From contig NZ_JBEPMO010000001.1 of assembly GCF_040545805.1 (NCBI RefSeq), positions 248,001 to 312,000 of the forward strand: a stretch of DNA of 64,000 bases, written 5' to 3'. The notes beneath the pieces were generated by a model that was not told where the DNA came from, ran no database searches, and saw only the letters and a program-made list of their open reading frames with translations. Numbering within the stretch: position 1 is the first letter of the stretch; each line of letters opens with the position of its first letter. Shown piece after piece: positions 42,670 through 51,951 of this stretch. The stretch comes from Moheibacter stercoris (GTDB lineage: Bacteria > Bacteroidota > Bacteroidia > Flavobacteriales > Weeksellaceae). Position numbers and translations under genes: made by a program.

Positions 42670-43206
42670 ATGGAAACCAAAGAACAAATTTTGCAGCTTA
42701 TTTTGAAAGAAAATTTGTTTGAAAAAACCTTGATTTTAAAACGAAATGAAATTTTTAAATCCATCGGATCTGTTGACACAAACCTTTATTTTCTAGAAGA
42801 AGGATCGATGAAAGTTTCCATTATAGATGATGGCGAAGAAAGAATCATTCGATTTGGATACCGAAATAATTGGTTGGTGGCAATTGATAGCTTTTTGACC
42901 AATCTTCCTTCACCATTTGAATTCAAAGCTTTAAAACGAACAAAAATCCATGTATTGAGTAAAAATCAATTTGAGGAAATTTTAAACTCAAATTCTAATT
43001 TTATGCAAACTTGGAATGATATATTACAAGATTTGGTTTTGCAACAAATGGAAAGAGAAATTGATTTGTTGACTCATTCGCCAAAAGATCGTTACGAAAG
43101 AGTATTGAAGCGAAGTCCACAATTGTTTCAAGAAATTTCCAACCATCAGATTGCAAAATATTTACGCATGTCGCCCGAAACATTATCTCGTTTGAAAAAG
43201 TCTTGA
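42670..43206 (+). CDS. Crp/Fnr-family transcription regulator
   Basis: 178 residues. An N-terminal cyclic-nucleotide-type beta barrel (about 15-110) is joined to a long dimer helix and a short C-terminal HTH (ISNHQIAKYLRMSPETLSRLKKS). The cAMP-contact arginine/serine pattern is not conserved and no cysteine cluster is present, so the ligand is unknown. The protein ends directly after the recognition helix, lacking the usual wing, as in many Bacteroidota Crp proteins. Confidence 0.85.
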   Translation: METKEQILQLILKENLFEKTLILKRNEIFKSIGSVDTNLYFLEEGSMKVSIIDDGEERIIRFGYRNNWLVAIDSFLTNLPSPFEFKALKRTKIHVLSKNQFEEILNSNSNFMQTWNDILQDLVLQQMEREIDLLTHSPKDRYERVLKRSPQLFQEISNHQIAKYLRMSPETLSRLKKS

Positions 43207-43261
43207 TTGAAATCAAGGTTTCCAAATTACTTCTTTCCGAATTTTGTCTAAATTTAATTGT

Positions 43262-43807
43262 ATGAAATTCAATTCGGTGCAACTTTTAGAAGAATTAAAA
43301 GAATTAACAGAAAATCATGTATTGTTGGTCAACAAGTGGAAAGAACTTCCTAGAGAAAATTGGGTACAACGACCCAATGAAAATTCATGGAATGCCTTGG
43401 AATGTTTGGAGCATTTGAACTACTATGGAAATTTTTATCTTCCCGAAATTGAACAGCAAATGAAAAGTTCAAACTTTTCCCATTCAGAACATTTTCATTC
43501 TGGAATTTTGGGTAATTATTTTGCGAAATCGATGCTTCCTAAATCAAAAGGAGGGAAGATGAAAACCTTCAAAGAAATGAATCCAATAGGGAAAAATTTG
43601 GATCATTCTGTAATCGAACATTTCATTTCTCAACAAGAAAAATTAAGAGAATTATTGAATTTAGCTCATCAGAAAAATTTAACAAAAATCAAAACTTCCA
43701 TCAGTATTTCGAAAAGGATCAAACTTCGTTTGGGTGATACATTAAGAATTGTGATTTACCATAACGAACGTCATTTGCAACAAGCAGAAAAAACTTTATT
43801 CGGTTGA
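43262..43807 (+). CDS. DinB-like family protein
   Basis: 181 residues with the DinB/YfiT four-helix layout: RPNENSWNALECLEHLNYYGNFYLPEI near the start, with a metal histidine, and a late IVIYHNERHLQQAE with two more histidines. Family members are metal-dependent, often bacillithiol-type transferases. The ATG at 43262 is preferred over a TTG six codons upstream. It overlaps the convergent LysE gene by 12 bases. Confidence 0.8.
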   Translation: MKFNSVQLLEELKELTENHVLLVNKWKELPRENWVQRPNENSWNALECLEHLNYYGNFYLPEIEQQMKSSNFSHSEHFHSGILGNYFAKSMLPKSKGGKMKTFKEMNPIGKNLDHSVIEHFISQQEKLRELLNLAHQKNLTKIKTSISISKRIKLRLGDTLRIVIYHNERHLQQAEKTLFG

Positions 43808-44482
43808 TTTTGGCTGATGAGAAACACCTTTTTGAATTCGATCTTCAATACGTTGATCGATTTTAGCAAAGACGCCAAAACCTTTTAAAATCACGATAAT
43901 TCCAAATCCCATTAAAATAAAACCAATCGTTTTTTTGAAGTAAAAAATTCGACGAATGGTAAAACTTTCTTTTACTTTTTGAGCCAAGAATATTTTGCCC
44001 AAATCCAAGATAAAAAAGGTTATTAACACAATGGAAATGAAAAGGAAACTATCTTCTTGTCTTGGATATTGAATCACAATTGTACTTACGATAAAAAACC
44101 AAAAGACAATGACCCCAATGTTTAAAATATTGAGTAAGAAACCGTTAAAAAAAGTACGTAAATAATTCTTGTTCACCACATTAACATTTCTCATCTTGAG
44201 ATTGGGTTTGGTGATGAACATGATGAGTCCATAGATTAAAATAAAGAATCCGCCAAAAATGTAAATTGAGGGATTGTTTTGAATGGCCAAGGCCAAATCT
44301 TTACTTCCAAAATAGGCAACAGAAATGCATAAAATATCGGCTGCAATCACACCCAAATTTAATACAATAGCGGCTTTCCAACCTCTTGAAACACTCGTTT
44401 CTAAAAGCAAGAAAAAGACGGGACCAATCAATATCAAACTGAGTAAAATCCCTATTAATATGGCAGATGTAACCAAATCCAT
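43796..44482 (-). CDS. LysE-family translocator
   Basis: 228 residues, six hydrophobic helices. The N-terminal ILIGPVFFLLLETSVSRGWKAAIVLNLGVIAADILCI matches the LysE/RhtB signature (Gly-Pro, then a second helix with Gly and Asp). It probably exports an amino acid. It lies 22 bases downstream of rnr. Confidence 0.87.
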   Translation of the reverse strand: MDLVTSAILIGILLSLILIGPVFFLLLETSVSRGWKAAIVLNLGVIAADILCISVAYFGSKDLALAIQNNPSIYIFGGFFILIYGLIMFITKPNLKMRNVNVVNKNYLRTFFNGFLLNILNIGVIVFWFFIVSTIVIQYPRQEDSFLFISIVLITFFILDLGKIFLAQKVKESFTIRRIFYFKKTIGFILMGFGIIVILKGFGVFAKIDQRIEDRIQKGVSHQPKSTE

Positions 44483-44504
44483 TTGGCTCGCAAGTTAGCA
44501 AGAA

Positions 44505-46658
44505 TTAACCTAATAATTCGAAATCTAATTGCTTATTTCGAAGATCGGCTTTGGCAACTTTGATTCGAACCTGATCGCCCAACTGATAGGTAATTCCTGT
44601 TTTTCGACCTACAATGGAGTAATTCTTTTCATCGAAATAAAAGGAATCTTCGTCCATATTTCTCAATCGAACCATTCCTTCACAACGCGTCTCCGGAATT
44701 TCGACAAAAATTCCATATTCTTGAACGCCTGTGATATAACCATAAAATTCCTCTCCTACAAATTGCTCCATGTATTTAACCTGCATGAATTTGATGGATT
44801 CTCTTTCTGCCTCTGCAGCCAATTTTTCTCGCGATGAACTATGGATACATTTTTCCTCAATTGGAGCTGCCGCAGGAGATTTTCCACCATCTAAATAATG
44901 TTGCAACAAACGATGCGCCATCATATCGGGATAACGACGAATGGGTGATGTAAAATGCGAATAATATTGAAACGCCAAACCATAATGTCCAACGTCGTTT
45001 TCAGTCGAATATTTCGCTTTGCTCATGGTTCTAACCGCCAAAGTTTCAATCAGATTTTCTTCTGGTTTTCCTTTGACATCGGCCAACAATTGATTCATGG
45101 ATTTCGTTACCGACATACGATCTCTTAAATCCAACGTATACCCAAATTGTTTGATGAATAAGCGTAAATCTTGCAATTTATCTGGATCTGGATCATCGTG
45201 AATACGATAAACAAAGGTATTATTGTTCGGTTTACCATTCGTAGTAGAAACGAATTCGGAAACCTTTCGGTTGCATAACAACATGAATTCCTCAATCAAA
45301 TGATTGGAATCTTTGCTAATCTTGAAATAAGTGCCAATTGGATTATCGTTTTGATCCAATTCAAATTTGACTTCGATTTTATCAAAGGTAATCGCACCTG
45401 CATTCATTCGTTCTTTGCGAAGAACTTTGGCCAAACGATCCAAGGTTAAAATTTCTTCTTTGAAATCGCCATCGGCACCTTCAATGATTTCTTGTGCTTC
45501 TTCGTAGGTAAAACGACGATTGGAATGAATCGCAGTTCTTCCATACCATTCGTTCACGACTTTCGCTTTTTCATCCATTTCAAAAACGGCTGAAAAGGTA
45601 TATTTATCTTCATTTGGACGAAGTGAACAAGCAACATTACTCAAATTTTCGGGTAACATAGGAACCACGCGATCGACCAAATAAACCGAAGTTGCCCGAT
45701 TGTAAGCTTCTTGTTCCAATAGTGAACCTGGACGTACATAATGCGTCACATCGGCAATATGAATCCCAACTTCCCAGTTTCCATTTTCTAATTTTCGTAA
45801 GGATAAAGCATCGTCAAAATCTTTCGCGTCTTTTGGGTCAATGGTAAAGGTTACCACATCACGCATATCGCGACGATTGGCAATTTCAGACTCATGGATT
45901 TCAACATCCAATTCTTGTGCTTCTCTCTCCACTTCCTCAGGGAAATTAATCGGTAAGTTGTATTCCAATAAAATGGCATGCATTTCGGCATTGGTTTCAT
46001 CTGGACTTCCTAAAACTTCCACAATTTCTCCAAAAGGATTTTCGGCTCCAATTGGCCAATCTTTCAATTCTACTACGACTTTATCACCCGTTTCGGCATC
46101 TTTGAATTTTTCCTTTGGAATGTAGAAATCCACATGGATTGAACGAGAATTCATCACCACAAACCCAAATTTTCCGCTGGCCTGTTTTTCAAAAATTCCG
46201 GTGAATAAAGTTTTGAATCGTTTCACGACTTCCACGACTTCGCCTTCCATTCGCTGTCCTTTTTTCTTAACCGGATAAGCATAAATTCTCACCAAATCTC
46301 CTTGCAAAGCATTCTTCTTTTTGGATTTTTGGATCATGATATCTTCCTCAATTCCATCAACGGTTACATAGGCAGTTCCGCTTTGTGAAATATCAATGGT
46401 TCCTACCAAATAATGCTTTTCGGCATTGACGCTAAATTTTCCGCGTGCAGATTCTTTGATTTTTTTATCGGCCAATAAACCTTGGAGATCTTTGATTAAA
46501 ATTTCTCGATCGATGATATTGGTAATTTTTAAGCTAGAAGCAATTTGTTTGTAATTCTGAGCCCGATTGGGTTCTTTGAAAAGTACTTCTAAGATTTTTT
46601 GACTGTATTTTCCAGAAGTAGTTCGTTTATTTTTCGAATTATATTTTCTTTTCGACAT
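44505..46658 (-). CDS. rnr: ribonuclease R
   Basis: 717 residues. A winged N-terminal helix (KILEVLFKEPNRAQNYKQIAS) and cold-shock domains come first, then the RNB catalytic domain with DPKDAKDFDDALS, and a C-terminal S1 domain (GYITGVQEYGIFVEIPETRCEG). It degrades structured RNA from the 3' end. I chose MSKRKYNSKNKRT at 46658; an in-frame ATG ten codons earlier is possible. The unusually basic start fits RNase R of Bacteroidota. Confidence 0.95.
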   Translation of the reverse strand: MSKRKYNSKNKRTTSGKYSQKILEVLFKEPNRAQNYKQIASSLKITNIIDREILIKDLQGLLADKKIKESARGKFSVNAEKHYLVGTIDISQSGTAYVTVDGIEEDIMIQKSKKKNALQGDLVRIYAYPVKKKGQRMEGEVVEVVKRFKTLFTGIFEKQASGKFGFVVMNSRSIHVDFYIPKEKFKDAETGDKVVVELKDWPIGAENPFGEIVEVLGSPDETNAEMHAILLEYNLPINFPEEVEREAQELDVEIHESEIANRRDMRDVVTFTIDPKDAKDFDDALSLRKLENGNWEVGIHIADVTHYVRPGSLLEQEAYNRATSVYLVDRVVPMLPENLSNVACSLRPNEDKYTFSAVFEMDEKAKVVNEWYGRTAIHSNRRFTYEEAQEIIEGADGDFKEEILTLDRLAKVLRKERMNAGAITFDKIEVKFELDQNDNPIGTYFKISKDSNHLIEEFMLLCNRKVSEFVSTTNGKPNNNTFVYRIHDDPDPDKLQDLRLFIKQFGYTLDLRDRMSVTKSMNQLLADVKGKPEENLIETLAVRTMSKAKYSTENDVGHYGLAFQYYSHFTSPIRRYPDMMAHRLLQHYLDGGKSPAAAPIEEKCIHSSSREKLAAEAERESIKFMQVKYMEQFVGEEFYGYITGVQEYGIFVEIPETRCEGMVRLRNMDEDSFYFDEKNYSIVGRKTGITYQLGDQVRIKVAKADLRNKQLDFELLG

Positions 46659-46857
46659 GTATTCTATATTAATGTTGGTATCTATCAAAAAAGAATTTTA
46701 AATGATAGATATAAAACTAATTATCCCAACCCTAAGTATTCTTAAGTAATTCTTAAATTTAGATAATTATCATTTGCTTTAGCAAGAATTCGACCAATTT
46801 CTAACAAATCCATAAAGGAGTAACGATTCCAAGGTAAAGTAGGAAAGAAATTTCGAG

Positions 46858-47289
46858 TTATGAACAAGAAATTTTTTCGACTCTCTTTTCATGTCTTCCT
46901 CCTTCAAATGGCGTTTTCAAGAAAACTTCAATCATTTCAATGGCGTATTCGTACGCAACAAAACGAGCTGGAAGCGCAATGATGTTGGCATTGTTATGTT
47001 GTCTTGTCAAACGAGCAATATCTGTATTCCAACAAAGAGCAGAACGCACACCTTGATGTTTATTGGCCGTCATATTCACACCTTGACCACTTCCACAAAT
47101 TAAAATTCCAAAATCTACTTCTGCGTTTTCAACAGCTGCAGCAGTCGGATGAGCAAAATCTGGGAAATCAACAGAATCTGTTGATAACGTTCCAAAGTCT
47201 TTCATCTCAATACCTTGCTCTGTTAAATACTGAATAATTCTGGTCTTATATTCATATCCTGCATGGTCAGAACCGATCGCTATTTTCAT
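46858..47289 (-). CDS. rpiB: ribose 5-phosphate isomerase B
   Basis: 143 residues with MKIAIGSDHAGYEYK, the catalytic cysteine in LICGSGQGVNMTANK, and the ALCWNTDIARLTRQHNNANI segment. It interconverts ribose and ribulose 5-phosphates. The ATG at 47289 starts the conserved first strand. A 168-base gap to rnr shows nothing recognisable. Upstream lies the candidate replication origin. Confidence 0.95.
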   Translation of the reverse strand: MKIAIGSDHAGYEYKTRIIQYLTEQGIEMKDFGTLSTDSVDFPDFAHPTAAAVENAEVDFGILICGSGQGVNMTANKHQGVRSALCWNTDIARLTRQHNNANIIALPARFVAYEYAIEMIEVFLKTPFEGGRHEKRVEKISCS

Positions 47290-47778
47290 AATTTTTATGT
47301 TTATTAACAAGTGTTTTTATAAAATTCAATAAGTAATTCATTTTCAAGGTTTCCAAATTGTAAACTAAATGTTAATAAATTCGAATTACTTTTTATATGT
47401 TTTTAACATTTCTTCTTGCTTTTCTCAAATCCAATTTTGATTAGAATTTTTTTCATTCAAAGCAAGGAAAAGTTTTGATTTTGGCACGGATGTTTTGCAC
47501 AGAGTTATTGATAGTTTTAACAAGTCAATTTATGCAGAAAATCCACTGTTAACAATTAACAATAATTGTTGATAACCTCCTAAACCATTCATTCAAAAAC
47601 AAAATTACGAATAAATCATTGTTAATACTCTACCCATAAAATAAAACCAACTTTAGTTATCCACATATTAACAGGGTATATATATAAATCAGTTTTTCTT
47701 TTTTTAAAAATTTAAATAAATAATATGATGATTATATAATTGTGAACAACAAAAAATGGCGATGACGAATAAATCTTC
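47290..47778. other. AT-rich intergenic region, candidate oriC
   Basis: A perfect DnaA box TTATCCACA stands at 47657-47665 and TGTTGATAA (near-consensus, reverse) at 47567-47575. One-mismatch boxes include TTTTGCACA (47493-47501), TGTTAATAA (near 47370) and TGTGAACAA (near 47741). A very AT-rich stretch (about 47675-47740) could serve as the unwinding element. No coding frame fits this 0.5-kb gap. The parS-like sites 20 kb away agree with an origin-near location; gene orientation does not clearly support it. Confidence 0.5.
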
Positions 47779-47786
47779 TATTTTTG
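47779..47786 (+). promoter_or_regulatory. -7 box of pgk promoter
   Basis: TATTTTTG matches TAnnTTTG, 21 bases before the ATG at 47808. No clear -33 element. Confidence 0.5.
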
Positions 47787-47807
47787 CTCTCATCAAAATT
47801 CAATGAA

Positions 47808-48998
47808 ATGAAAACAATCGACGACTTTAATTTTCAAAACAAGAAAGCATTGATCCGCGTAGATTTTAATGTTCCGCAAGATGATCAATTAAATGTAACG
47901 GATGATACACGAATTCAAGCCGCTAAACCAACCATCGATAAAATCTTAAAAGACGGAGGATCAGCGATTTTGATGACGCATTTAGGTCGTCCAAAAGGAG
48001 GAGTTGAAGATAAATTTTCATTGAAACACATTGCTTCAAAAGTTTCAGAGGTTTTGGGTGTTGAGATTCAAGTTGCTGAAGATGTAATCGGTGAAGATGC
48101 CAAATCAAAAGCGGTAAATTTGAAACCTGGAGAAATTTTATTATTGGAAAACGTTCGTTTTCACGCAGAAGAAGAAAAAGGAGATAAGGAATTTGCAAAA
48201 GAATTGGCTTCTTTGGGTGATATTTATGTCAATGACGCCTTTGGAACTGCTCATAGAGCGCATGCTTCAACTGCTATCATTGCCGAATTTTTCCCCAATG
48301 CGAAATGTTTCGGTTATTTAATGAAGCAAGAGCTTGAAGCGATTGACAAAGTGTTGAAAACAGGTGATGGACCTGTAACCGCGATTTTAGGAGGAGCAAA
48401 AGTTTCCTCAAAAATTACCATTATTGACAATATTTTACCAGCTGTTGATAACTTGATTATTGGTGGAGGTATGACCTATACGTTTATCAAAGCACAAGGT
48501 GGAGACATCGGAAATTCTTTGGTAGAAGACGATAAATTAGATTTAGCAATGGACATCATCAAAGCTTGTGATGAGCACGATGTGAATTTGTATTTGCCAT
48601 TGGATAATGTGATTGCTGATAAATTTAGCAACGATGCCAATACGAAAATTGTAGCCGTAAACGAAATTCCTGACGGATGGATGGGAATGGATGTCGGGCC
48701 AGAAACGAATTTGGAATTTGCCGAAGTGATTGCAGAATCCAAAACCATTTTATGGAACGGTCCTTTGGGCGTTTTTGAAATGGATAAATTCGCTAAAGGA
48801 ACTATTTCTTTGGGTGAAGCCATTGCCAAAGCGACTGAAAAAGGAGCTTTCTCTTTAGTGGGAGGTGGTGATTCGGTTGCCTTTGTGAAACAATACAACT
48901 ACGATGAAAAAGTGAGCTATGTTTCAACAGGTGGAGGCGCTATGTTGGAATCTTTGGAGGGAAAAGAACTTCCAGGCGTTGCAGCAATTATGAACTAG
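47808..48998 (+). CDS. pgk: phosphoglycerate kinase
   Basis: 396 residues, standard length. RVDFNVP, THLGRPKGG, NDAFGTAHRAHAST and the C-terminal nucleotide site VGGGDSVAFV...STGGGAMLE are all present. It makes ATP in glycolysis. I chose the ATG at 47808 (MKTIDDFNF), just downstream of the promoter. Confidence 0.97.
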   Translation: MKTIDDFNFQNKKALIRVDFNVPQDDQLNVTDDTRIQAAKPTIDKILKDGGSAILMTHLGRPKGGVEDKFSLKHIASKVSEVLGVEIQVAEDVIGEDAKSKAVNLKPGEILLLENVRFHAEEEKGDKEFAKELASLGDIYVNDAFGTAHRAHASTAIIAEFFPNAKCFGYLMKQELEAIDKVLKTGDGPVTAILGGAKVSSKITIIDNILPAVDNLIIGGGMTYTFIKAQGGDIGNSLVEDDKLDLAMDIIKACDEHDVNLYLPLDNVIADKFSNDANTKIVAVNEIPDGWMGMDVGPETNLEFAEVIAESKTILWNGPLGVFEMDKFAKGTISLGEAIAKATEKGAFSLVGGGDSVAFVKQYNYDEKVSYVSTGGGAMLESLEGKELPGVAAIMN

Positions 48999-49023
48999 AA
49001 TGGTTTTTTATTAGATAATGCTT

Positions 49024-49058
49024 AAAATCCTGAATGTGAAAACGTTCAGGATTTTTTT
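49024..49058. terminator. bidirectional terminator between pgk and the unknown 497-residue gene
   Basis: AATCCTGAA pairs with TTCAGGATT across an AT-rich loop, with T7 on the right and A4 on the left. The TGA of the facing gene lies inside the stem. Confidence 0.8.
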
Positions 49059-50539
49059 ATTGGAGTTGTTAATAAAAGTGAATAAGCCGTTTCTTTGCGA
49101 ATTTTCGACTCCAAATACACATAAAAACACTGAACAAACGGATCATGCTGTGTTTCGCTTTGAATGAAATGTTCGATTTTGTTTTGAAAGGATTTTAGAG
49201 TGAGTTTATCTGGATTCAGAAGGATTTCCTCTATGAACTTCAGAAACGTTAGAACACGCGCTTCTTTTACCTCCAAAAGGTAGTTTTTGTAGCGACGTTG
49301 GAAACTTTTGATGCGTGACAAGGCCAATTCTATTTCTTCCTCTTGTTCATACACCAAGATTTCCAGTAATTTCTTTCGGATGGTCCAAAGCATACCCAAT
49401 TTCTTTTCAAAAAAGGCATCACTATGATTCAATTGATGCAATTCCTTCCGCAAATTAGGCAAACGAAGAAATGCCATGCATAAAATTTTGGTCATTTTTA
49501 AGTCTTGAATTTCCTCAAAAGCCATTTTTGTTTGAGTTTTCAACAATTGATCAATTTGTTCGATGGATTTTTCGGCTTTTCCTGTGAATAAATTATTCAA
49601 ACTGGTTAACAACATCCATTTCCCGATAAATTTGCTGGATAAATTCTGTTTTTTCGTTTTCCAGGAATTTTCCATTTCTGTTAAATATCGGAGCGAGCTT
49701 TCAAATTGATGCGTTCGAAAGGTATAATTCGCTAAGAAATAAAAAATTTGAAGATGTTCTTCAAGATGTAAATCTTTGTTTTCCTGTTTGGATTCTAAAA
49801 ATTTTAAAGCTTTTTTGAAAAAGGGTTCAACACGCGTAAAATCTTGTTGAATATGGGCAAATTCGTTGGCAATAAACAGGATTTGACTCAAGGAGCGATA
49901 ACTCATGATTTGGCGTAAATCCAGATTAAATTTCTCCAAGGATTCAATAATTAAGGCTTCGAAATCAATGATTTTTTTGTTCAAATGCATTTCATTGATC
50001 TGAATTCTCACGAAATGATAAGCGAGTTTCAATTGAGATTCAAATGCAATTTGTTGGATGTTTTGCTGAATTTTCTGTTGAATTTCTTCGAAATCTTCCG
50101 TTTTAACAAAGCCATCATTTTCCAATTGGGTTTGATAAATTTCATGAAGCAAACTGTATTGTTCCAATTTCAATGCTTGTTTTTCTGCTTTTTTCAAAAA
50201 CCTATGCGCTAGTTGAAAAAATTGATGTTGAATGAAATACCTTGAAACTACCAAATACCGTAGCGATTCATGCATTTCTTCTGCATTCTTTTCAAAAATT
50301 CGGTTGCTTAAAAATTCTACTAAATTTTCCGATAAACGCTTGCGAAGCGCATGATAGGCATCTCGATTTTTTGCATTCGGATATATTTTTTTTATACCTT
50401 TTATATCATCAGTTTCAAGCATTTTAAATAAATCAATGTTTTTGGCATCATGTCGTTTATTCTTTGCTTTTAATTCTTTTAAAAACGCAATTTTATCGCT
50501 TTTATCAAGTATTGATATGATTTCCGAAAGCTTATCCAT
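49046..50539 (-). CDS. unknown large helical protein (TPR-like)
   Basis: 497 residues. It is almost entirely helical with many Leu, Phe, Glu and Lys, and no signal or membrane segment. Repeats such as QLAHRFLKKAEKQALKLEQYSLLHEIYQTQLEN and HQFESSLRYLTEMENSWKTK look like degenerate TPRs. Similar unnamed proteins occur in Flavobacteriia. It is monocistronic, and its stop codon lies in the shared terminator. Function unknown. Confidence 0.75.
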   Translation of the reverse strand: MDKLSEIISILDKSDKIAFLKELKAKNKRHDAKNIDLFKMLETDDIKGIKKIYPNAKNRDAYHALRKRLSENLVEFLSNRIFEKNAEEMHESLRYLVVSRYFIQHQFFQLAHRFLKKAEKQALKLEQYSLLHEIYQTQLENDGFVKTEDFEEIQQKIQQNIQQIAFESQLKLAYHFVRIQINEMHLNKKIIDFEALIIESLEKFNLDLRQIMSYRSLSQILFIANEFAHIQQDFTRVEPFFKKALKFLESKQENKDLHLEEHLQIFYFLANYTFRTHQFESSLRYLTEMENSWKTKKQNLSSKFIGKWMLLTSLNNLFTGKAEKSIEQIDQLLKTQTKMAFEEIQDLKMTKILCMAFLRLPNLRKELHQLNHSDAFFEKKLGMLWTIRKKLLEILVYEQEEEIELALSRIKSFQRRYKNYLLEVKEARVLTFLKFIEEILLNPDKLTLKSFQNKIEHFIQSETQHDPFVQCFYVYLESKIRKETAYSLLLTTPIKKS

Positions 50540-50670
50540 GAAGAAGTTAGTTTGTATAAACTTAAAATAAATCTTATTATAAATCGTCAGTTTTCAATAA
50601 TAATTTAGTTTTTATTTGATGGAACTCAGCGGAATTTTGTCCCAACAATAACCCTTAAAAAATTATAAGT

Positions 50671-51144
50671 ATGGAACCGCTAAATGAAACAAATTCAACA
50701 GAAAAAACAATAAAAGGATTTTTTGATAACACAAGAAATCCTTTGAAACCAACACCAGCATTTATAGGTGCATCTTGGTCAGCTTTACTCTTGGGAACGA
50801 CCAGTTTTATCATCGGATTGTTCAATGCCGATATGATGCTAAATGAGAAAGGCTATTATTTTACCTTGTTATTATTCGGATTATTTTCTGTGATTTCGGT
50901 GCAAAAATCCGTTCGCGACAAAGCCGAAGGATTGCCCGTTACCGAATTGTATTATAGCCTAAGTTGGTTTGCCGTCATTGCTTCTTTGGTTTTGTTAACC
51001 ATCGGTTTATGGAATGCCGACATGGAATTAAGTGAAAAAGGATTTTATGGTATGTCGTATGGATTGAGCGTATTTGCCGCGATTGCTGTTCAAAAAAATA
51101 CACGCGACGCCAAATTAATTGATGATAAAAACCTAAAACTTTAG
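50671..51144 (+). CDS. yiaA: YiaA/YiaB-family inner membrane protein
   Basis: 157 residues with four membrane helices arranged as two similar hairpins: each repeat carries GLFNADMMLNEKGYY / GLWNADMELSEKGFYGMS followed by VQKSVRD / VQKNTRD. This internal duplication is the YiaA hallmark. Function unknown. It lies between two - strand genes and has its own terminator. Confidence 0.87.
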   Translation: MEPLNETNSTEKTIKGFFDNTRNPLKPTPAFIGASWSALLLGTTSFIIGLFNADMMLNEKGYYFTLLLFGLFSVISVQKSVRDKAEGLPVTELYYSLSWFAVIASLVLLTIGLWNADMELSEKGFYGMSYGLSVFAAIAVQKNTRDAKLIDDKNLKL

Positions 51145-51150
51145 CGGTTC

Positions 51151-51188
51151 CTCCGTGGTTATCCAATTGGGTGGCCGCGGAGTTTTTT
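51151..51188 (+). terminator. terminator after yiaA
   Basis: CTCCGTGG (51151-51158) pairs with CCGCGGAG (51175-51182) with one G-T pair, followed by six T. It runs up to the end of gmk on the other strand. Confidence 0.8.
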
Positions 51189-51191
51189 AAT

Positions 51192-51761
51192 TTATTGCTG
51201 CAAGAATTCCTCGACCAATCGAGCGAATTCTTGTTTGCTTTGTTCCAAATCGGAATTGATCAAAACTACATCAAATTTTGGCGCCAAAAGAAGCTCTTTT
51301 TCGGCCTTTTCTACGCGCATTTGGATGATCTCCTCGGCATCTGTATTTCGACCTCTTAAACGCTTTTCTAATTCCTCTACAGAAGGCGGCATGATAAAGA
51401 TGGACAAAGAATTTTCGGGATATAATTTTTTCAAATTAACACCGCCTTCTACATCGATATCAAAAATGACGGACTTTCCATTGGCCCAAATTCGTTCAAT
51501 TTCTGACTTTAAAGTTCCATACAAAATATCGGTATAGACTTCTTCCCATTCAGCAAATTCTTGGTTCTCCACTTTTTGTTTGAATTCTTCGGAAGAAATA
51601 AAATGATAATCTTTTCCATGAACTTCGTTTTCTCTTGGCGAGCGAGTCGTGCAAGAAATTGAAAATTCCAACTCATTGGAAACCTCCAAAAGATGTTTGA
51701 CCAAAGTGGTTTTACCAGCGCCAGAAGGAGCAGAAACGATGATTAATTTGCCTGAATTCAT
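51192..51761 (-). CDS. gmk: guanylate kinase
   Basis: 189 residues with the P-loop APSGAGKTTL, the GMP-binding STRxPRxNE-like segment (SCTTRSPRENEVHGKDYHF) and the DIDVEGGVNLKK motif. It phosphorylates GMP to GDP. The neighbouring yicC upstream is the usual partner, but a 190-base gap with a terminator and a repeat separates them here. Confidence 0.95.
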   Translation of the reverse strand: MNSGKLIIVSAPSGAGKTTLVKHLLEVSNELEFSISCTTRSPRENEVHGKDYHFISSEEFKQKVENQEFAEWEEVYTDILYGTLKSEIERIWANGKSVIFDIDVEGGVNLKKLYPENSLSIFIMPPSVEELEKRLRGRNTDAEEIIQMRVEKAEKELLLAPKFDVVLINSDLEQSKQEFARLVEEFLQQ

Positions 51762-51804
51762 GGTGCAAAAATCCGTAAAATTTAAGGTTTAAACAAAAAT
51801 AATC

Positions 51805-51872
51805 TTTGTCATTCCCAACAGAGTGATGAATATTTTATAGAATGTAGATTTCTCCTTCGTCGAAATGACAAA
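51805..51872. repeat. 68-bp MITE/REP-like element with 9-bp terminal inverted repeats
   Basis: The ends TTTGTCATT (51805-51813) and AATGACAAA (51864-51872) are perfect inverted copies. The inner tagatttctccttcgtcgaa resembles the GTCATTTCGACGAAGGAG-type palindromic repeat that is very common in Bacteroidota genomes. A short direct repeat, ttttatagaatg, lies inside the unit and again shortly after it. Confidence 0.6.
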
Positions 51873-51895
51873 AGGTGAATTTTTATAGAATGAAA

Positions 51896-51930
51896 AAACC
51901 CTGTTAGGTTTTCAAAATCTAACAGGGTTT
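51896..51930 (-). terminator. terminator after yicC
   Basis: AAACCCTGTTAG and CTAACAGGGTTT form a perfect 12-bp stem; on the - strand it is followed by a T6 run. Confidence 0.85.
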
Positions 51931-51951
51931 AACTAGATATTTTTTCAGATT

